This document shows positions 16,672-26,062 of a stretch of 64,000 bases of DNA, in pieces (positions within the stretch are counted from its first letter, which is position 1; every line of letters begins with the position of its first letter). Below the pieces are notes generated by a model. That model was not told the origin of the DNA. It did no database searches and was given only the letters and a program-made list of their open reading frames with translations. The DNA lies in the NCBI RefSeq assembly GCF_013201035.1, contig NZ_CP053707.1, positions 496,001-560,000 of the forward strand. The letters run 5' to 3'. A program made the translations under genes and the position numbers. This DNA comes from Arthrobacter sp. NEB 688. GTDB lineage: Bacteria; Actinomycetota; Actinomycetes; Actinomycetales; Dermatophilaceae.

Positions 16672-17601
16672 TCAGTCGACGAGACCCTCGAACAGGATCG
16701 TCGAGAGGTAGCGCTCGCCGAAGCTGGGGATGATGACGACGATCGTCTTGCCCGCGTTCTCGGGGCGGCTCGCGACCTGGTTGGCCGCGGCGAGGGCTGC
16801 GCCGGAGGAGAGCCCGACGAGCAGCCCCTCCTGGGTCGCGGCCTTGCGCGCCCAGTCGACGGAGGTCTGCGCGTTGACGTCGATGACCTCGTCGTAGACC
16901 TCGGTGTTGAGGATCTCGGGGACGAAGTTCGCGCCGATGCCCTGGATCTTGTGCGGGCCGGGCTGTCCGCCGTTGAGGATCGGGGACTCCTCCGGCTCGA
17001 CCGCGATGATCTGGACGCCGGGCTTGCGCGCCTTGAGGACCTCGCCGACGCCGGTGATCGTGCCACCGGTGCCGATGCCGGCCACGACGATGTCGACCGC
17101 GCCGTCGGTGTCCTTCCAGATCTCCTCGGCGGTCGTGCGGCGGTGCACCTCAGGGTTCGCGGCGTTGGCGAACTGGCGGGCCAGGACGGCGCCGTCGCGC
17201 TCGGCGACGATCTCGTCGGCCTTGGCGACCGCGCCCTTCATGCCGGTCGAGGGGTCGGTGAGGATGAGCTCGGCGCCGTAGGCGCGCAGCAGCGCGCGGC
17301 GCTCCTTGCTCATCGACTCCGGCATCGCGAGGACGACCCGGTAGCCGCGCGCGGCACCGACCATCGCGAGGGCGATGCCGGTGTTGCCCGAGGTGGCCTC
17401 GACGATGGTGCCGCCGGGCTTCAGCTGGCCGGACGCCTCCGCGGCGTCGATGATCGCGACCCCGATGCGGTCCTTGACCGAGCTCGCCGGGTTGTAGAAC
17501 TCCAGCTTCGCCGCGACGGTCGCGTCCCCGTCGATGATCCGGTTGAGGCGGACGAGCGGGGTGTTGCCGACCGCCTGGGTCACGTCGTCGAGGATGGGCA
17601 T
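16672..17601 (-). CDS. cysK: Cysteine synthase A (O-acetylserine sulfhydrylase)
   Basis: A PLP enzyme forming L-cysteine from O-acetylserine and sulfide. The 309-residue sequence has the cofactor lysine in NPASSVKDR (Lys43), the substrate loop TSGNTG and the phosphate-binding GTGGT loop, all in the usual places for CysK. The ATG at 17601 has a GAGAGG ribosome binding site. It sits directly upstream of cysE, consistent with the cysteine synthase complex formed by the two proteins. It is divergent from the etfD-like gene. Confidence 0.97.
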   Translation of the reverse strand: MPILDDVTQAVGNTPLVRLNRIIDGDATVAAKLEFYNPASSVKDRIGVAIIDAAEASGQLKPGGTIVEATSGNTGIALAMVGAARGYRVVLAMPESMSKERRALLRAYGAELILTDPSTGMKGAVAKADEIVAERDGAVLARQFANAANPEVHRRTTAEEIWKDTDGAVDIVVAGIGTGGTITGVGEVLKARKPGVQIIAVEPEESPILNGGQPGPHKIQGIGANFVPEILNTEVYDEVIDVNAQTSVDWARKAATQEGLLVGLSSGAALAAANQVASRPENAGKTIVVIIPSFGERYLSTILFEGLVD

Positions 17602-17772
17602 CGGGTCGCCTCTCTGTCGGTGGACGCCGGCCGCCCGGGGTCGGGGGCGCGACGCATCAGCCTGCTGTCCGGGCCAACCCCGGAGCGCTTATGCGTATTC
17701 CAACACGCCGTTATCCGCGCGGACAACGGGATCTCGGGCCCGGACGGACCCTGTTGACGGTCGTCACAGACC

Positions 17773-17790
17773 GGTGAGCGCTTGCTTACC
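17773..17790. promoter_or_regulatory. Putative fatty-acid regulon operator (etfD side)
   Basis: GGTGAGCGCTTGCTTACC. Its reverse complement matches the site upstream of the fadE5-like gene (42947-42962) in 15 of 16 core positions. It lies 20 nt before the etfD-like start. Confidence 0.6.
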
Positions 17791-17809
17791 CCCCGGTACG
17801 CTGACCCGC

Positions 17810-20800
17810 ATGCCTGCTGCCCTCGCGCCCGCCCTGGCCAGCGACGTCATCCCGTCGTTCGACGACCGGTTCGGCGGGGTCACCGCCCTGCAGGTCGTCG
17901 CCATCGTCGTCTGCCTCGTCGTCCCGACGATCGGGTGGGCGCTGCTCTTCCGGCAGGTCGGGCGGTTCGTCACGCTCTACCGGTTCGGGCAGCCCGACCG
18001 CACGCGCACCGACGCCCCCGCGGCCCGCACCTGGACCCTCGCGAAGGAGTTCCTCGGGCACACCCGGATGTCGCGGCTCAAGGTCGTCGCGGCGGCGCAC
18101 TGGTTCACCGCGCTCGCGTTCCTCATCCTCTTCACGACGCTCGTCAACGCCTTCTTCCAGCTCGTGCAGCCCGACTACAGGCTGCCGGTCCTCGGCCACT
18201 TCGCGCCGTTCGAGTGGCTCGTCGAGGTCTTCGCGTGGGGCGGGCTCGTCGGCATCGTCGTGCTCATGGCCATCCGCCAGAAGAACCACCCGCGGCGGGC
18301 CCGCGGCGAGGGCGGGCGCTTCTCGCGGTTCTACGGCTCGACCTTCTGGCAGGCCTACTACGTCGAGCTGACCATCCTCTTCGTCACCTTCTGCATCCTC
18401 CTGCTGCGCGGCCTCGAGGCGGCGATGGTGCAGCGCTTCGAGCCCGACACCTCGCTCGTCGCCCACTTCCCCCTGACCGGCTGGATGGCCGGCTGGTGGT
18501 CGGGCACCTCCCCCGCCGGGCTCGCCGCCTGGGTGCAGGTCGTCGCGACGGTCAAGATCCTCATCTCGTTCGCCTGGATGATCACCATCGCGCTGCAGCC
18601 GACGATGGGCGTCGCCTGGCACCGCTTCCTGGCCTTCCCCAACATCTGGTTCAAGCGCGAGTCCTCCGGGCGCACCGCGCTGGGTCCGGCCAAGCCGATG
18701 ACGGTCGGCGGCAAGCCGTTCGACCTCGAGGCGATGGAGGAGATGGAGGACGGCGACGTCCTCGGCGTCGGCAAGGTCGAGGACTTCACGTGGAAGGGCC
18801 TGCTCGACTTCTCGACCTGCACCGAGTGCGGCCGCTGCCAGTCGCAGTGCCCGGCCTGGAACACCGAGAAGCCGCTGTCGCCCAAGCTGCTCATGATGAC
18901 GCTGCGCGACCACGCCGACGCCAAGGCCCCGTACCTGCGCGCGCTCTCGGCCGCGGACGGTGACCAGGAGAAGGCGATGGCCTCGGTCGCCACCGCCGCC
19001 GCGACCGTCCCGACCGACGGGGTCGAGCCGGCCGGCTCCCTCGACGTCGTCGACTGGACCTCGATGGCGCTCGTCGGCGACACCGGGTACGACCCCTCGG
19101 CGCCCCTGACCGCGTACAACCCGCACGGCCCCGACGCCGTCATCGACCAGGACGTCCTCTGGTCGTGCACCACCTGTGGCGCCTGCGTCGAGCAGTGCCC
19201 CGTCGACATCGAGCACGTCGACCACATCATCGACATGCGCCGGTACGCGACGCTCATCGAGTCGGCGTTCCCGCAGGAGCTCGGCGGCCTCTTCAAGAAC
19301 CTCGAGGGCAAGGGCAACCCGTGGGGCATGGGCGCCCGGGCGCGCCTGGACTGGGCCAAGGACCTGCCCTTCGACGTCAAGATCCTCGGCCAGGACGTCG
19401 AGAAGGCCTCCGACGTCGAGTGGCTCTTCTGGGTCGGCTGCGCCGGCGCCTACGAGGACCGCGCGAAGAAGACCACCCGCGCCGTCGCCGAGCTGCTCGA
19501 CACCGCCGGCGTCTCGTTCGCCGTCCTCGGTGACGGCGAGACGTGCACCGGCGACTCCGCCCGCCGCGCCGGCAACGAGCTGCTCTTCCAGACGCTGGCC
19601 GCGCAGAACGTCGAGACCTTCGGCGAGTTCGGCGTGACCAAGGTCGTCGTCACCTGCGCGCACTGCTTCAACACCATCAAGAACGAGTACCCGCAGCTCG
19701 GCGGCAGCTACGAGGTCGTCCACCACACGCAGCTGCTCAACCGGCTCGTCCGCGAGAAGAAGCTCGTCCCGGTCGCGCGCCCCGACGAGGCGCCCGGCAT
19801 GTCGTCCGCGAAGAACGCCGCCTCGACCGCGCCGTCCGTCACCTACCACGACCCCTGCTACCTCGGCCGGCACAACGACGTCTACGCGCCGCCGCGCGAG
19901 CTCATCGGCGCCCTGCCCGGTGTCGAGCTGCGCGAGATGCCGCGCCACGGCGAGAAGTCCTTCTGCTGCGGCGCCGGCGGTGCCCGCATGTGGATGGAGG
20001 AGAAGCTCGGCACCCGCATCAACACCAACCGCACCGACGAGGCCCTCGCGACCGGTGCGGAGCGCATCGCCATCGGCTGCCCGTTCTGCCGCGTGATGAT
20101 CTCGGACGGCCTGACCGCCAAGCAGGCGGAGGGCGTCGGCGAGGAGGTCGAGGTCGTCGACGTCGCGCAGATGCTGCTCGCCGCCGTGCGCCGTGGTCAG
20201 GAGGCGCCCGTTGCGCCCGTCGAGCCGTCCGCGCGGGAGGCCGCGCCCGAGGTGACGGCGCCCGCCGCGGCCGCGACCGCTGCTGCCACGGCCACCGCTG
20301 CCGGAGCTGCGACGGCCCCTGCGGCCGCCCCGACGGCCGAGCAGCCGCCGGCGAGCGTGCAGAAATCGACGAATGTGTCGATTGATGACCACGACGAGAG
20401 CGACCCGTGGGACGACCAGCCCGCTGCCCCCAGCGCCGCTGCTCAGCCCGTGCAGAAATCGACGAATGTGTCGATTGATGACCACGACGAGAGCGACCCG
20501 TGGGACGACCAGCCCGCTGCCCCCAGCGCCGCTGCTCAGCCCGTGCAGAAATCGACGAATGTGTCGATTGATGACCACGACGAGAGCGACCCGTGGGACG
20601 ACCAGCCCGTCGCCGCTCAGCCCGTGCAGAAAACGACGAATGTGTCGACTTCCGACCAGGACGAGAGCGACCCCTGGGACGACCAGCCCGCGGCCGCGCC
20701 CGCCACGTCGGAGCGTGCCGTCGAGCCGGAGGTCGCCGTCGACGCCGAGACCGCCGAAGCGGTCGTCGACGGGACCGAGCCCGACCCGTGGGACGAGCCC

Positions 20801-22117
20801 GCTGCCATCGCCGACCCGGCGCCCGGCCGCTCGCAGGGTGAGCCGTCCGAGGAGAAGGCCAAGGCCGACGCCGCCGCCTCCACCGACGAGGTCGACCCGT
20901 GGGACGAGCCTGCCACCACTCCGGCAGCCACCAGCGCACCGGAACCGACCACCGACACCGCGGCCCCCGCGGCCGTGGATGACGACGTCGACCCCCGGGA
21001 CGAGCCCGCCGCCACTCAGGCAGCCACCACCACCCCGGAACCGACCACCGAGTCGAGCACCGGTGACGCAGCGCCCGTTGCTGCGGATGTGGACGACGTC
21101 GACCCGTGGGACGAGCCTGCCACCACTCCGGCAGCCACCAGCGCACCGGAACCGACCACCGACACCGCGGCCCCCGCGGCCGTGGATGACGACGTCGACC
21201 CCTGGGACGAGCCCGCCGCCACTCAGGCAGCCACCACCACCCCGGAACCGACCACCGAGTCGAGCACCGGTGACGCAGCGCCCGTTGCTGCGGATGTGGA
21301 CGACGTCGACCCCTGGGACGAGCCGGCCACGACCCCGGCAGCCACCACCACCCCGGAACCGACCACCGAGACCGCAGCCCCCGCCCCGGCAGCATCGGAC
21401 GACGACCTCGACCCCTGGGACGAGCCCGCCACAACCCCGGCAGCCACCACCACCCCGGAGCCCACGACCGAGGCAACCACCGACACCGCACCCGCAGCTC
21501 CCGCTGCCACGGATGCGGACGACGTCGATCCCTGGGACGAGCCCGCCGACACCGCGGCGAGCACTCCGACCGAAACGACGGACTCGCAGCTCACGGAGGA
21601 ATCGGCCCCGAGCACGGCGTCCGAGCCCGCGCCGGAGCCGACCCCCGAGCCGGAGCAGCCCGTCCAGGAGGTCGTCGCCGAGGCGGACCCCTCCCCTGCC
21701 GAGGCCCAGCCGAGCGCGAGCTCGACGAGCGCGTCGTTCGGTGGCGACGCGTCGCTGCTCGACGAGCCCGACCCCTGGGACGAGCCCGCCGAGCAGGCAC
21801 CGGCCCCCGCAGTGGTCGAGGACCGGTCCGAGGTGGACGCGGACGAGCAGACCCCCGACGCCGTCGAGGCATCGGAGGAGCCCTCTGCCGCCGACGAGCC
21901 GGCCGCGGCGACCGCACCCACCGACGAGATGACCACCGACGCGGCACCTGTGACGAAGCCGGAGGCCGAGCCCGAGGCGGAGCCGGAGCAGGCGGTCGAG
22001 CCGGAGCCGAGCGCCGAGCAGCCCGCCGCCGAGGCGGAACCGCCGGCGAACAAGCCGGCCGCGGGGTCGTTCGGCGGCGACGCTGCGCTCCTCGACGAGC
22101 CCGACCCCTGGGACTGA
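17810..22117 (+). CDS. etfD: EtfD-like membrane Fe-S oxidoreductase with long repetitive acidic tail
   Basis: A 1435-residue protein. The N-terminal 280 residues hold about six transmembrane helices of a NarI-like cytochrome unit. Two [4Fe-4S] ferredoxin motifs follow (CTECGRCQSQCP and CTTCGACVEQCP), then two CCG cysteine-rich domains (VTCAHCFN, HDPCYLGRHN, SFCCGAGG). This layout matches mycobacterial Rv0338c (EtfD), which passes electrons from ETF to menaquinone during beta-oxidation. From about residue 815 it departs from the family: a 600-residue Ala/Pro/Glu/Asp-rich tail with 14 DPWDxP-type motifs, four in-frame copies of a palindromic element (VQKSTNVSI) and a 69-residue tandem duplication. 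The ATG at 17810 was chosen by fit to the membrane domain; the frame is open further upstream. Confidence 0.9.
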   Translation: MPAALAPALASDVIPSFDDRFGGVTALQVVAIVVCLVVPTIGWALLFRQVGRFVTLYRFGQPDRTRTDAPAARTWTLAKEFLGHTRMSRLKVVAAAHWFTALAFLILFTTLVNAFFQLVQPDYRLPVLGHFAPFEWLVEVFAWGGLVGIVVLMAIRQKNHPRRARGEGGRFSRFYGSTFWQAYYVELTILFVTFCILLLRGLEAAMVQRFEPDTSLVAHFPLTGWMAGWWSGTSPAGLAAWVQVVATVKILISFAWMITIALQPTMGVAWHRFLAFPNIWFKRESSGRTALGPAKPMTVGGKPFDLEAMEEMEDGDVLGVGKVEDFTWKGLLDFSTCTECGRCQSQCPAWNTEKPLSPKLLMMTLRDHADAKAPYLRALSAADGDQEKAMASVATAAATVPTDGVEPAGSLDVVDWTSMALVGDTGYDPSAPLTAYNPHGPDAVIDQDVLWSCTTCGACVEQCPVDIEHVDHIIDMRRYATLIESAFPQELGGLFKNLEGKGNPWGMGARARLDWAKDLPFDVKILGQDVEKASDVEWLFWVGCAGAYEDRAKKTTRAVAELLDTAGVSFAVLGDGETCTGDSARRAGNELLFQTLAAQNVETFGEFGVTKVVVTCAHCFNTIKNEYPQLGGSYEVVHHTQLLNRLVREKKLVPVARPDEAPGMSSAKNAASTAPSVTYHDPCYLGRHNDVYAPPRELIGALPGVELREMPRHGEKSFCCGAGGARMWMEEKLGTRINTNRTDEALATGAERIAIGCPFCRVMISDGLTAKQAEGVGEEVEVVDVAQMLLAAVRRGQEAPVAPVEPSAREAAPEVTAPAAAATAAATATAAGAATAPAAAPTAEQPPASVQKSTNVSIDDHDESDPWDDQPAAPSAAAQPVQKSTNVSIDDHDESDPWDDQPAAPSAAAQPVQKSTNVSIDDHDESDPWDDQPVAAQPVQKTTNVSTSDQDESDPWDDQPAAAPATSERAVEPEVAVDAETAEAVVDGTEPDPWDEPAAIADPAPGRSQGEPSEEKAKADAAASTDEVDPWDEPATTPAATSAPEPTTDTAAPAAVDDDVDPRDEPAATQAATTTPEPTTESSTGDAAPVAADVDDVDPWDEPATTPAATSAPEPTTDTAAPAAVDDDVDPWDEPAATQAATTTPEPTTESSTGDAAPVAADVDDVDPWDEPATTPAATTTPEPTTETAAPAPAASDDDLDPWDEPATTPAATTTPEPTTEATTDTAPAAPAATDADDVDPWDEPADTAASTPTETTDSQLTEESAPSTASEPAPEPTPEPEQPVQEVVAEADPSPAEAQPSASSTSASFGGDASLLDEPDPWDEPAEQAPAPAVVEDRSEVDADEQTPDAVEASEEPSAADEPAAATAPTDEMTTDAAPVTKPEAEPEAEPEQAVEPEPSAEQPAAEAEPPANKPAAGSFGGDAALLDEPDPWD
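20357..20657 (+). repeat. Four in-frame palindromic-element copies within the etfD-like tail
   Basis: Copies start at 20357, 20450, 20543 and 20624 (periods 93, 93 and 81 nt). The first three begin GTGCAGAAATCGACGAATGT and encode VQKSTNVSI; the fourth has diverged. The right palindrome arm has decayed. It is the same element as in the E2 gene (61981-62014) and the intergenic array (47985-48226). Confidence 0.9.
20891..21304 (+). repeat. 207-nt tandem duplication in the etfD-like tail
   Basis: Two nearly identical 207-nt (69-codon) units, 20891-21097 and 21098-21304, followed by a partial third. Each carries two DPWDEP-type motifs; in the first copy one Trp codon has changed to Arg (DPRDEP). 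Confidence 0.85.
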
Positions 22118-22134
22118 CCCACCGCGGGGACCAT

Positions 22135-22209
22135 CCCGACTGATTGCCCATCCACCACCTCAGGACCGCCCCCACGGGCGCTCCGAGGTGGCGGATGCGC
22201 AAGAAGTCG
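22135..22209. repeat. Palindromic element type B, copy 2
   Basis: A 75-nt unit with the same terminal inverted repeats as 9381-9456 (CCACCTC/GAGGTGG stem), starting 18 nt after the etfD-like stop. Confidence 0.85.
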
Positions 22210-22224
22210 CCCCCAACCCACCCC

Positions 22225-22293
22225 ACTGATTGCGACTTCCACCGCCCGACACGCCTCCCAACCGCGCGTCGAGCGGCACAACTCGCAATCAGT
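22225..22293. repeat. Palindromic element type A, copy 3
   Basis: A 69-nt unit with ends ACTGATTGCGACTT and AACTCGCAATCAGT, directly adjacent to the type B copy. It has diverged in the centre from the two copies at 9.3-9.5 kb. Confidence 0.85.
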
Positions 22294-22315
22294 CGGGAAT
22301 GAGGCGAGACGAAGC

Positions 22316-22350
22316 GGGCCCCCGGTGACCTCGTCGGTCACCGGGGGCCC
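22316..22350. terminator. Intrinsic terminator between convergent genes
   Basis: Perfect 15-bp inverted repeat (arms 22316-22330 and 22336-22350, loop TCGTC) between the etfD-like gene and the osmoprotectant operon. Confidence 0.8.
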
Positions 22351-22452
22351 GGTCGTTCAGCTGCGGCGGTCCGGCCGCCGTGAGTGGACGTCGGCTCCCA
22401 GGCGCGGGGTCCCAGCCCCGACGCAAGAGTTCGTCAGCCCGTGGCTCCGGCG

Positions 22453-23373
22453 TCAGCCGAGGCCGTTGGCCTTGAGGAAGTCGGCCGCGACCGTCTTCGG
22501 GTCCTTCTTGTCGATGTCGGTCTGCTTGAGCATCTGCGTCACGGCGTCGGTCGTCAGCTTGGCCGAGACGGCGTTGAGCGCGTCCTTGACCTGGTCGGCC
22601 TTGTCGGCGCGCACGAGCGGGACGATGTTCTGCGAGCCGAACACGCGCTTGGTGTCCTCGAGCACGACGAGGTTGTTCGCCGCGATGCCGGGGTCGGTCG
22701 AGAAGATGTTGGCGACGTCGGCCTGACCGTTGACGAGCGCCTGGAGGACTGCCTGGCCGGTCAGCGGGCGGAAGGAGCCGAAGGTCACGCCGTAGACCTT
22801 CTCGAGGCCGACGACGCCCTGCGGGCGCTCCTTGAACTCCGGCTGCGCGGCGAGCGTCAGGTCGCCGGCGACCGCCTTGAGGTCCTCGATGGTCTTGAGG
22901 CCCTTGGAGTCGGCGGTCTCCTTGGTGACGGCGAGGGAGTCGACGTCCTCGGCGGCGGACTTGTCGAGGACGGTCAGCGTGTCCGGGACGACCTCCTTGG
23001 CCTTCGCGTACACCTCGTCGGCGTCGGTGCCGGCGTACTCCTTGTCGTAGTACACGGCGAGCGCGCCGGTGTACTCGGGGAAGACCTGGACGGAGTTGTC
23101 CTCGAGCGCGCGCAGGTAGATCTCTCGCGCGCCGATGTTCGTCTTGGTCGTCGCGTCGATGCCCTTGGCGCGCAGCGCGCCGGCGTAGACCTCGGCGAGG
23201 ACGGTGGACTCGGAGAAGTCGGCGCCGCCGACGACGATCGAGCCGGAGGACGCGCCGCCGGAGGAGCCGGCTGCCGGGCTCTCGCTGGCCAGCGGGTCGC
23301 TGCCGCCGCCGCAGGCCGAGAGCCCGAGGGCGGCGGCGAGGGCGACGGAGGTGAGGACGGTTCTGCGGTTCAT
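22453..23373 (-). CDS. Osmoprotectant ABC transporter substrate-binding lipoprotein (OpuC-like)
   Basis: A 306-residue extracellular binding protein of the OpuAC/OsmF class for glycine betaine, choline or similar solutes. The signal peptide ends in a lipobox (LSAC, Cys21), so it is membrane-anchored. The mature protein has the family's IVVGGADFSESTVLAEVYA start, a conserved PEYTG segment and FRPLTGQAVLQALVNGQADV. It is the last gene of the operon, 130 nt after the second permease, on the minus strand. The exact solute cannot be read from the sequence. Confidence 0.93.
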   Translation of the reverse strand: MNRRTVLTSVALAAALGLSACGGGSDPLASESPAAGSSGGASSGSIVVGGADFSESTVLAEVYAGALRAKGIDATTKTNIGAREIYLRALEDNSVQVFPEYTGALAVYYDKEYAGTDADEVYAKAKEVVPDTLTVLDKSAAEDVDSLAVTKETADSKGLKTIEDLKAVAGDLTLAAQPEFKERPQGVVGLEKVYGVTFGSFRPLTGQAVLQALVNGQADVANIFSTDPGIAANNLVVLEDTKRVFGSQNIVPLVRADKADQVKDALNAVSAKLTTDAVTQMLKQTDIDKKDPKTVAADFLKANGLG

Positions 23374-23503
23374 CGGGTCGGTCCCTTTCGTGGTGGCCGG
23401 GCCGGGCGGCGGGGCCGGATGCAGGTCGGTGGGTCGTGGGGGGCGGGCGAGAGGGGGATGAGGGAGGGAGCGACGCAGCGCCCCGGAGCTCGGAGGGCGG
23501 CGC

Positions 23504-24274
23504 TCAGGTGGAGCCTGGCCCACCCTGCACAACAGGCGCACCGGCGTGGGCTTCCACCCCCGGCTGATCGTCATCGTTTCGTGACCCGGCGCGACGCCCC
23601 CGGCCGGTCAGTCCGGGCGAGACGAGGCGCCGCTGCAGCAGCGCGAGCAGGCCCTCGAGGGCGATGGCGAGCAGCGCCACGAGCAGCGCGCCGCCGGCGG
23701 CCCGCGGGTAGTCCCCGAGGGCGATGCCGTCGACGAGGTAGCGCCCGAGCCCGCCGAGGCCGATGTACGCCGCGATCGTGGCGGTCGCGACGACCTGGAG
23801 CACCGCGGTGCGCAGACCCGACATGACCAGCGGCAGCGCGCACGGCAGCTCGACCTGCCGCAGCACCTGCCAGCCGGTCATCCCGACCCCGCGGGCGGCG
23901 TCGCGCGCGGCCGGGTCGACGGCCTCGACGCCGGCGTAGGTGCCGGCGAGCAGCGGCGGGACGGCGAGCAGGACGAGGACGGCGATGCTCGGCGCGAGGT
24001 AGGCGGCATCCCCCTTGAGCACCGGGCCGACGAGCAGCGACGCCGCGAAGAGCAGCCCGAGCGTGGGGATGGCGCGCGCTGCGTTCGTCGCGGTGACGAG
24101 CCAGCGCATCCGGCCGCTGTGGCCGATCCACAGGCCGAGCGGCAGTGCGATCACCGCCGCGATGACCATCGTCAGCACCGCGTACATGAGGTGCTCGAGC
24201 AGCCGGGTGGGGATGCCGTCGGACCCGGACCAGTTCGCGGGGTCGGTGAGCCACGAGAGCAGCGAGCCGATCAT
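23504..24274 (-). CDS. Osmoprotectant ABC transporter permease 2
   Basis: A 256-residue inner membrane permease (BPD_transp_1). It has about six helices and the cytoplasmic EAA loop (VDPAARDAARGVGMTGWQVL) that docks the ATPase. The C-terminal 35 residues are a hydrophilic, low-complexity extension beyond the family norm. Its ATG overlaps the stop of permease 1 (ATGA), showing tight coupling. The pair of permeases, the CBS-containing ATPase and the OpuC-type binding protein define the osmoprotectant system. Confidence 0.93.
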   Translation of the reverse strand: MIGSLLSWLTDPANWSGSDGIPTRLLEHLMYAVLTMVIAAVIALPLGLWIGHSGRMRWLVTATNAARAIPTLGLLFAASLLVGPVLKGDAAYLAPSIAVLVLLAVPPLLAGTYAGVEAVDPAARDAARGVGMTGWQVLRQVELPCALPLVMSGLRTAVLQVVATATIAAYIGLGGLGRYLVDGIALGDYPRAAGGALLVALLAIALEGLLALLQRRLVSPGLTGRGRRAGSRNDDDQPGVEAHAGAPVVQGGPGST

Positions 24275-24918
24275 GCGGTCCCTCCGGCCACGCGGCGCCA
24301 GGGCGTCAAGGCCTTGGCGAGGAGCAGGATGAGCCCGTCGAGCAGGAGCGCGAGCACGAGGCAGGCGACGATGCCGGTGACGAGCTCGCCCCAGATGATG
24401 CGGCGCCACCCGTCGACGAGCAGCGAGCCGAGCTGCGGGACGCCGACGAGCGAGGCGACGCTGACGATGCTCACGTTGCTGACGGCCGCGACCCGCAGGC
24501 CGGCGGCGATGACCGGGACGGCCAGCGGCAGCTCGACGCCGACCAGCCGGCGCAGCCCCCGGTAGCCCATCGCGGTCGCGGCCTGCTCGACGTGGTCGGG
24601 CACCGACATCAGGCCGTCGGCGACCGTGCGGGCCAGGAGCGCGACGGTGTAGATCGTCATCGCGACGACGACGTTGACCGGGTCGAGGATCTTCGTCCCG
24701 AGGACGATCGGCATGATGATGAAGAGAGCCAGCGAGGGGATCGTGTAGAGCAGCCCGCTCGTCGTGACCACGGCCGGGTACGCCCCGCGCCAGCGCTTGG
24801 CCGCCCAGCCGAGCGGCAGCGAGAGCACCAGCCCGAGCACGAGCGGCACCCCGGCGAGGTAGAGGTGCTGCCCCGCGAGGTCGATGACGGTGCGCCAGTT
24901 CGAGGCGAGCCAGTCCAC
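24271..24918 (-). CDS. Osmoprotectant ABC transporter permease 1
   Basis: A 215-residue permease with about five or six helices and an EAA loop (VPDHVEQAATAMGYRGLRRL). The GTG at 24918 sits 1 nt after the ATPase stop and agrees with the usual length of OpuCB-type permeases; a longer open frame upstream belongs to another reading frame of the ATPase gene. It is cotranscribed with the ATPase and permease 2. Confidence 0.92.
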   Translation of the reverse strand: MDWLASNWRTVIDLAGQHLYLAGVPLVLGLVLSLPLGWAAKRWRGAYPAVVTTSGLLYTIPSLALFIIMPIVLGTKILDPVNVVVAMTIYTVALLARTVADGLMSVPDHVEQAATAMGYRGLRRLVGVELPLAVPVIAAGLRVAAVSNVSIVSVASLVGVPQLGSLLVDGWRRIIWGELVTGIVACLVLALLLDGLILLLAKALTPWRRVAGGTA

Positions 24919-24919
24919 C

Positions 24920-26062
24920 TCAGGCCCCGTCCTCCGCGAGGGCGACGGCCCCGCCGTGCACGGGGTCCTCCTCGTCGCGCTCGGGCCGGTCGGTGTCCTC
25001 GATGGCGCTGAGCACCTCGTGGGCGAGCACCGTGCCGACGAGCACGCCGCTGTCGTCGACGACCACGCCGCGTCGCGCCGGGGACGACAGCGCCGCGTCG
25101 AGGGCGCCGCGCAGCGTCCCGGCGGCGCGGGCGACGGTGCCGCCGCGGTGCAGGTCGGCGTCCTCGACCCCGCGCGCACCGATGCGCGCCGGCTCGACCC
25201 ATCCGAGCGGCTTGCGCTGCTCGTCGACGACGAGCAGCCAGGCCGCGCTGCCCGCCGCGGGCTGCTCGCCGAGGACGATGGTCCGCTCGGAGCGCAGGGG
25301 CAGGCGCGGGGTCCGCTGGAACTGCAGGGCGCGGTAGCCGCGGTCGCGCCCGACGAAGTCCGCGACGAAGTCGTCGGCCGGGTGGGCCAACAGGTACGAC
25401 GGCTCCGCGACCTGCGCCAGCCGGCCACCGACCCGCAGGACCGCGACCTGGTCGCCGAGCTTGATGGCCTCGTCGATGTCGTGCGTGACGAAGATGATCG
25501 TCTTGCCCAGCTCCTCCTGCAGCCTCAGGAACTCGTCCTGCAGCTGGTCGCGGACGATCGGGTCGACGGCGGAGAACGGCTCGTCCATGAGCATGACGGG
25601 CGGGTCGGCCGCGAGCGCCCGGGCGACCCCGACGCGCTGCTGCTGACCGCCCGAGAGCTGCGCGGGATAGCGGTCGCCGAGAACGGGATCGAGCCCGACC
25701 CGCTCGAGCAGCTCGTGGGCGCGGTCGCGGGTGCGGGCGCGGTCCCAGCCGAGCAGCCGCGGCACGGTGGCGATGTTGTCGAGGACGGTCCGGTGCGGGA
25801 AGAGGCCCGCGTGCTGGATGACGTAGCCGATGCCACGACGCAGCTCGGACTGCTTCATCCGGCCGGTGTCCTGGCCGTCGAGGGAGATGGAGCCCCGCGT
25901 CGGCTCGATCATCCGGTTGACCATCCGCAGGCTGGTCGTCTTGCCGCACCCCGATGGACCGACGAGCACGGTGATCTTGCCCGTCGGGGCCGTGAGGCTC
26001 AGGTCGTCGACGGCGACCGTGCCGTCGGGGAACTGCTTGGTCACGCCGTCGAAGCGGATCAT
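24920..26062 (-). CDS. Osmoprotectant ABC transporter ATPase with CBS domains (OpuCA/ProV-like)
   Basis: A 380-residue ATPase with Walker A GPSGCGKTT (35-43), signature LSGGQQQRV (136-144), Walker B MLMDEP (157-162) and a C-terminal pair of CBS domains (about 250-375). In this family CBS domains sense ionic strength or nucleotides and gate transport under osmotic stress. It is the first gene of the operon. The ATG at 26062 lies about 105 nt from the divergent MFS gene, so promoters for both are probably in that gap. Confidence 0.94.
   Translation of the reverse strand: MIRFDGVTKQFPDGTVAVDDLSLTAPTGKITVLVGPSGCGKTTSLRMVNRMIEPTRGSISLDGQDTGRMKQSELRRGIGYVIQHAGLFPHRTVLDNIATVPRLLGWDRARTRDRAHELLERVGLDPVLGDRYPAQLSGGQQQRVGVARALAADPPVMLMDEPFSAVDPIVRDQLQDEFLRLQEELGKTIIFVTHDIDEAIKLGDQVAVLRVGGRLAQVAEPSYLLAHPADDFVADFVGRDRGYRALQFQRTPRLPLRSERTIVLGEQPAAGSAAWLLVVDEQRKPLGWVEPARIGARGVEDADLHRGGTVARAAGTLRGALDAALSSPARRGVVVDDSGVLVGTVLAHEVLSAIEDTDRPERDEEDPVHGGAVALAEDGA

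Noticed and set aside
17786-20578. 930-codon open frame on the minus strand
   Set aside because: It is antisense to the etfD-like gene, Arg/Gly/Val-rich and typical of shadow frames in high-GC DNA.
20888-21304. Assembly error in the etfD-like tail
   Set aside because: The two 207-nt units differ by a few bases, including a Trp-to-Arg change, so they are probably genuine, though long reads would settle it.
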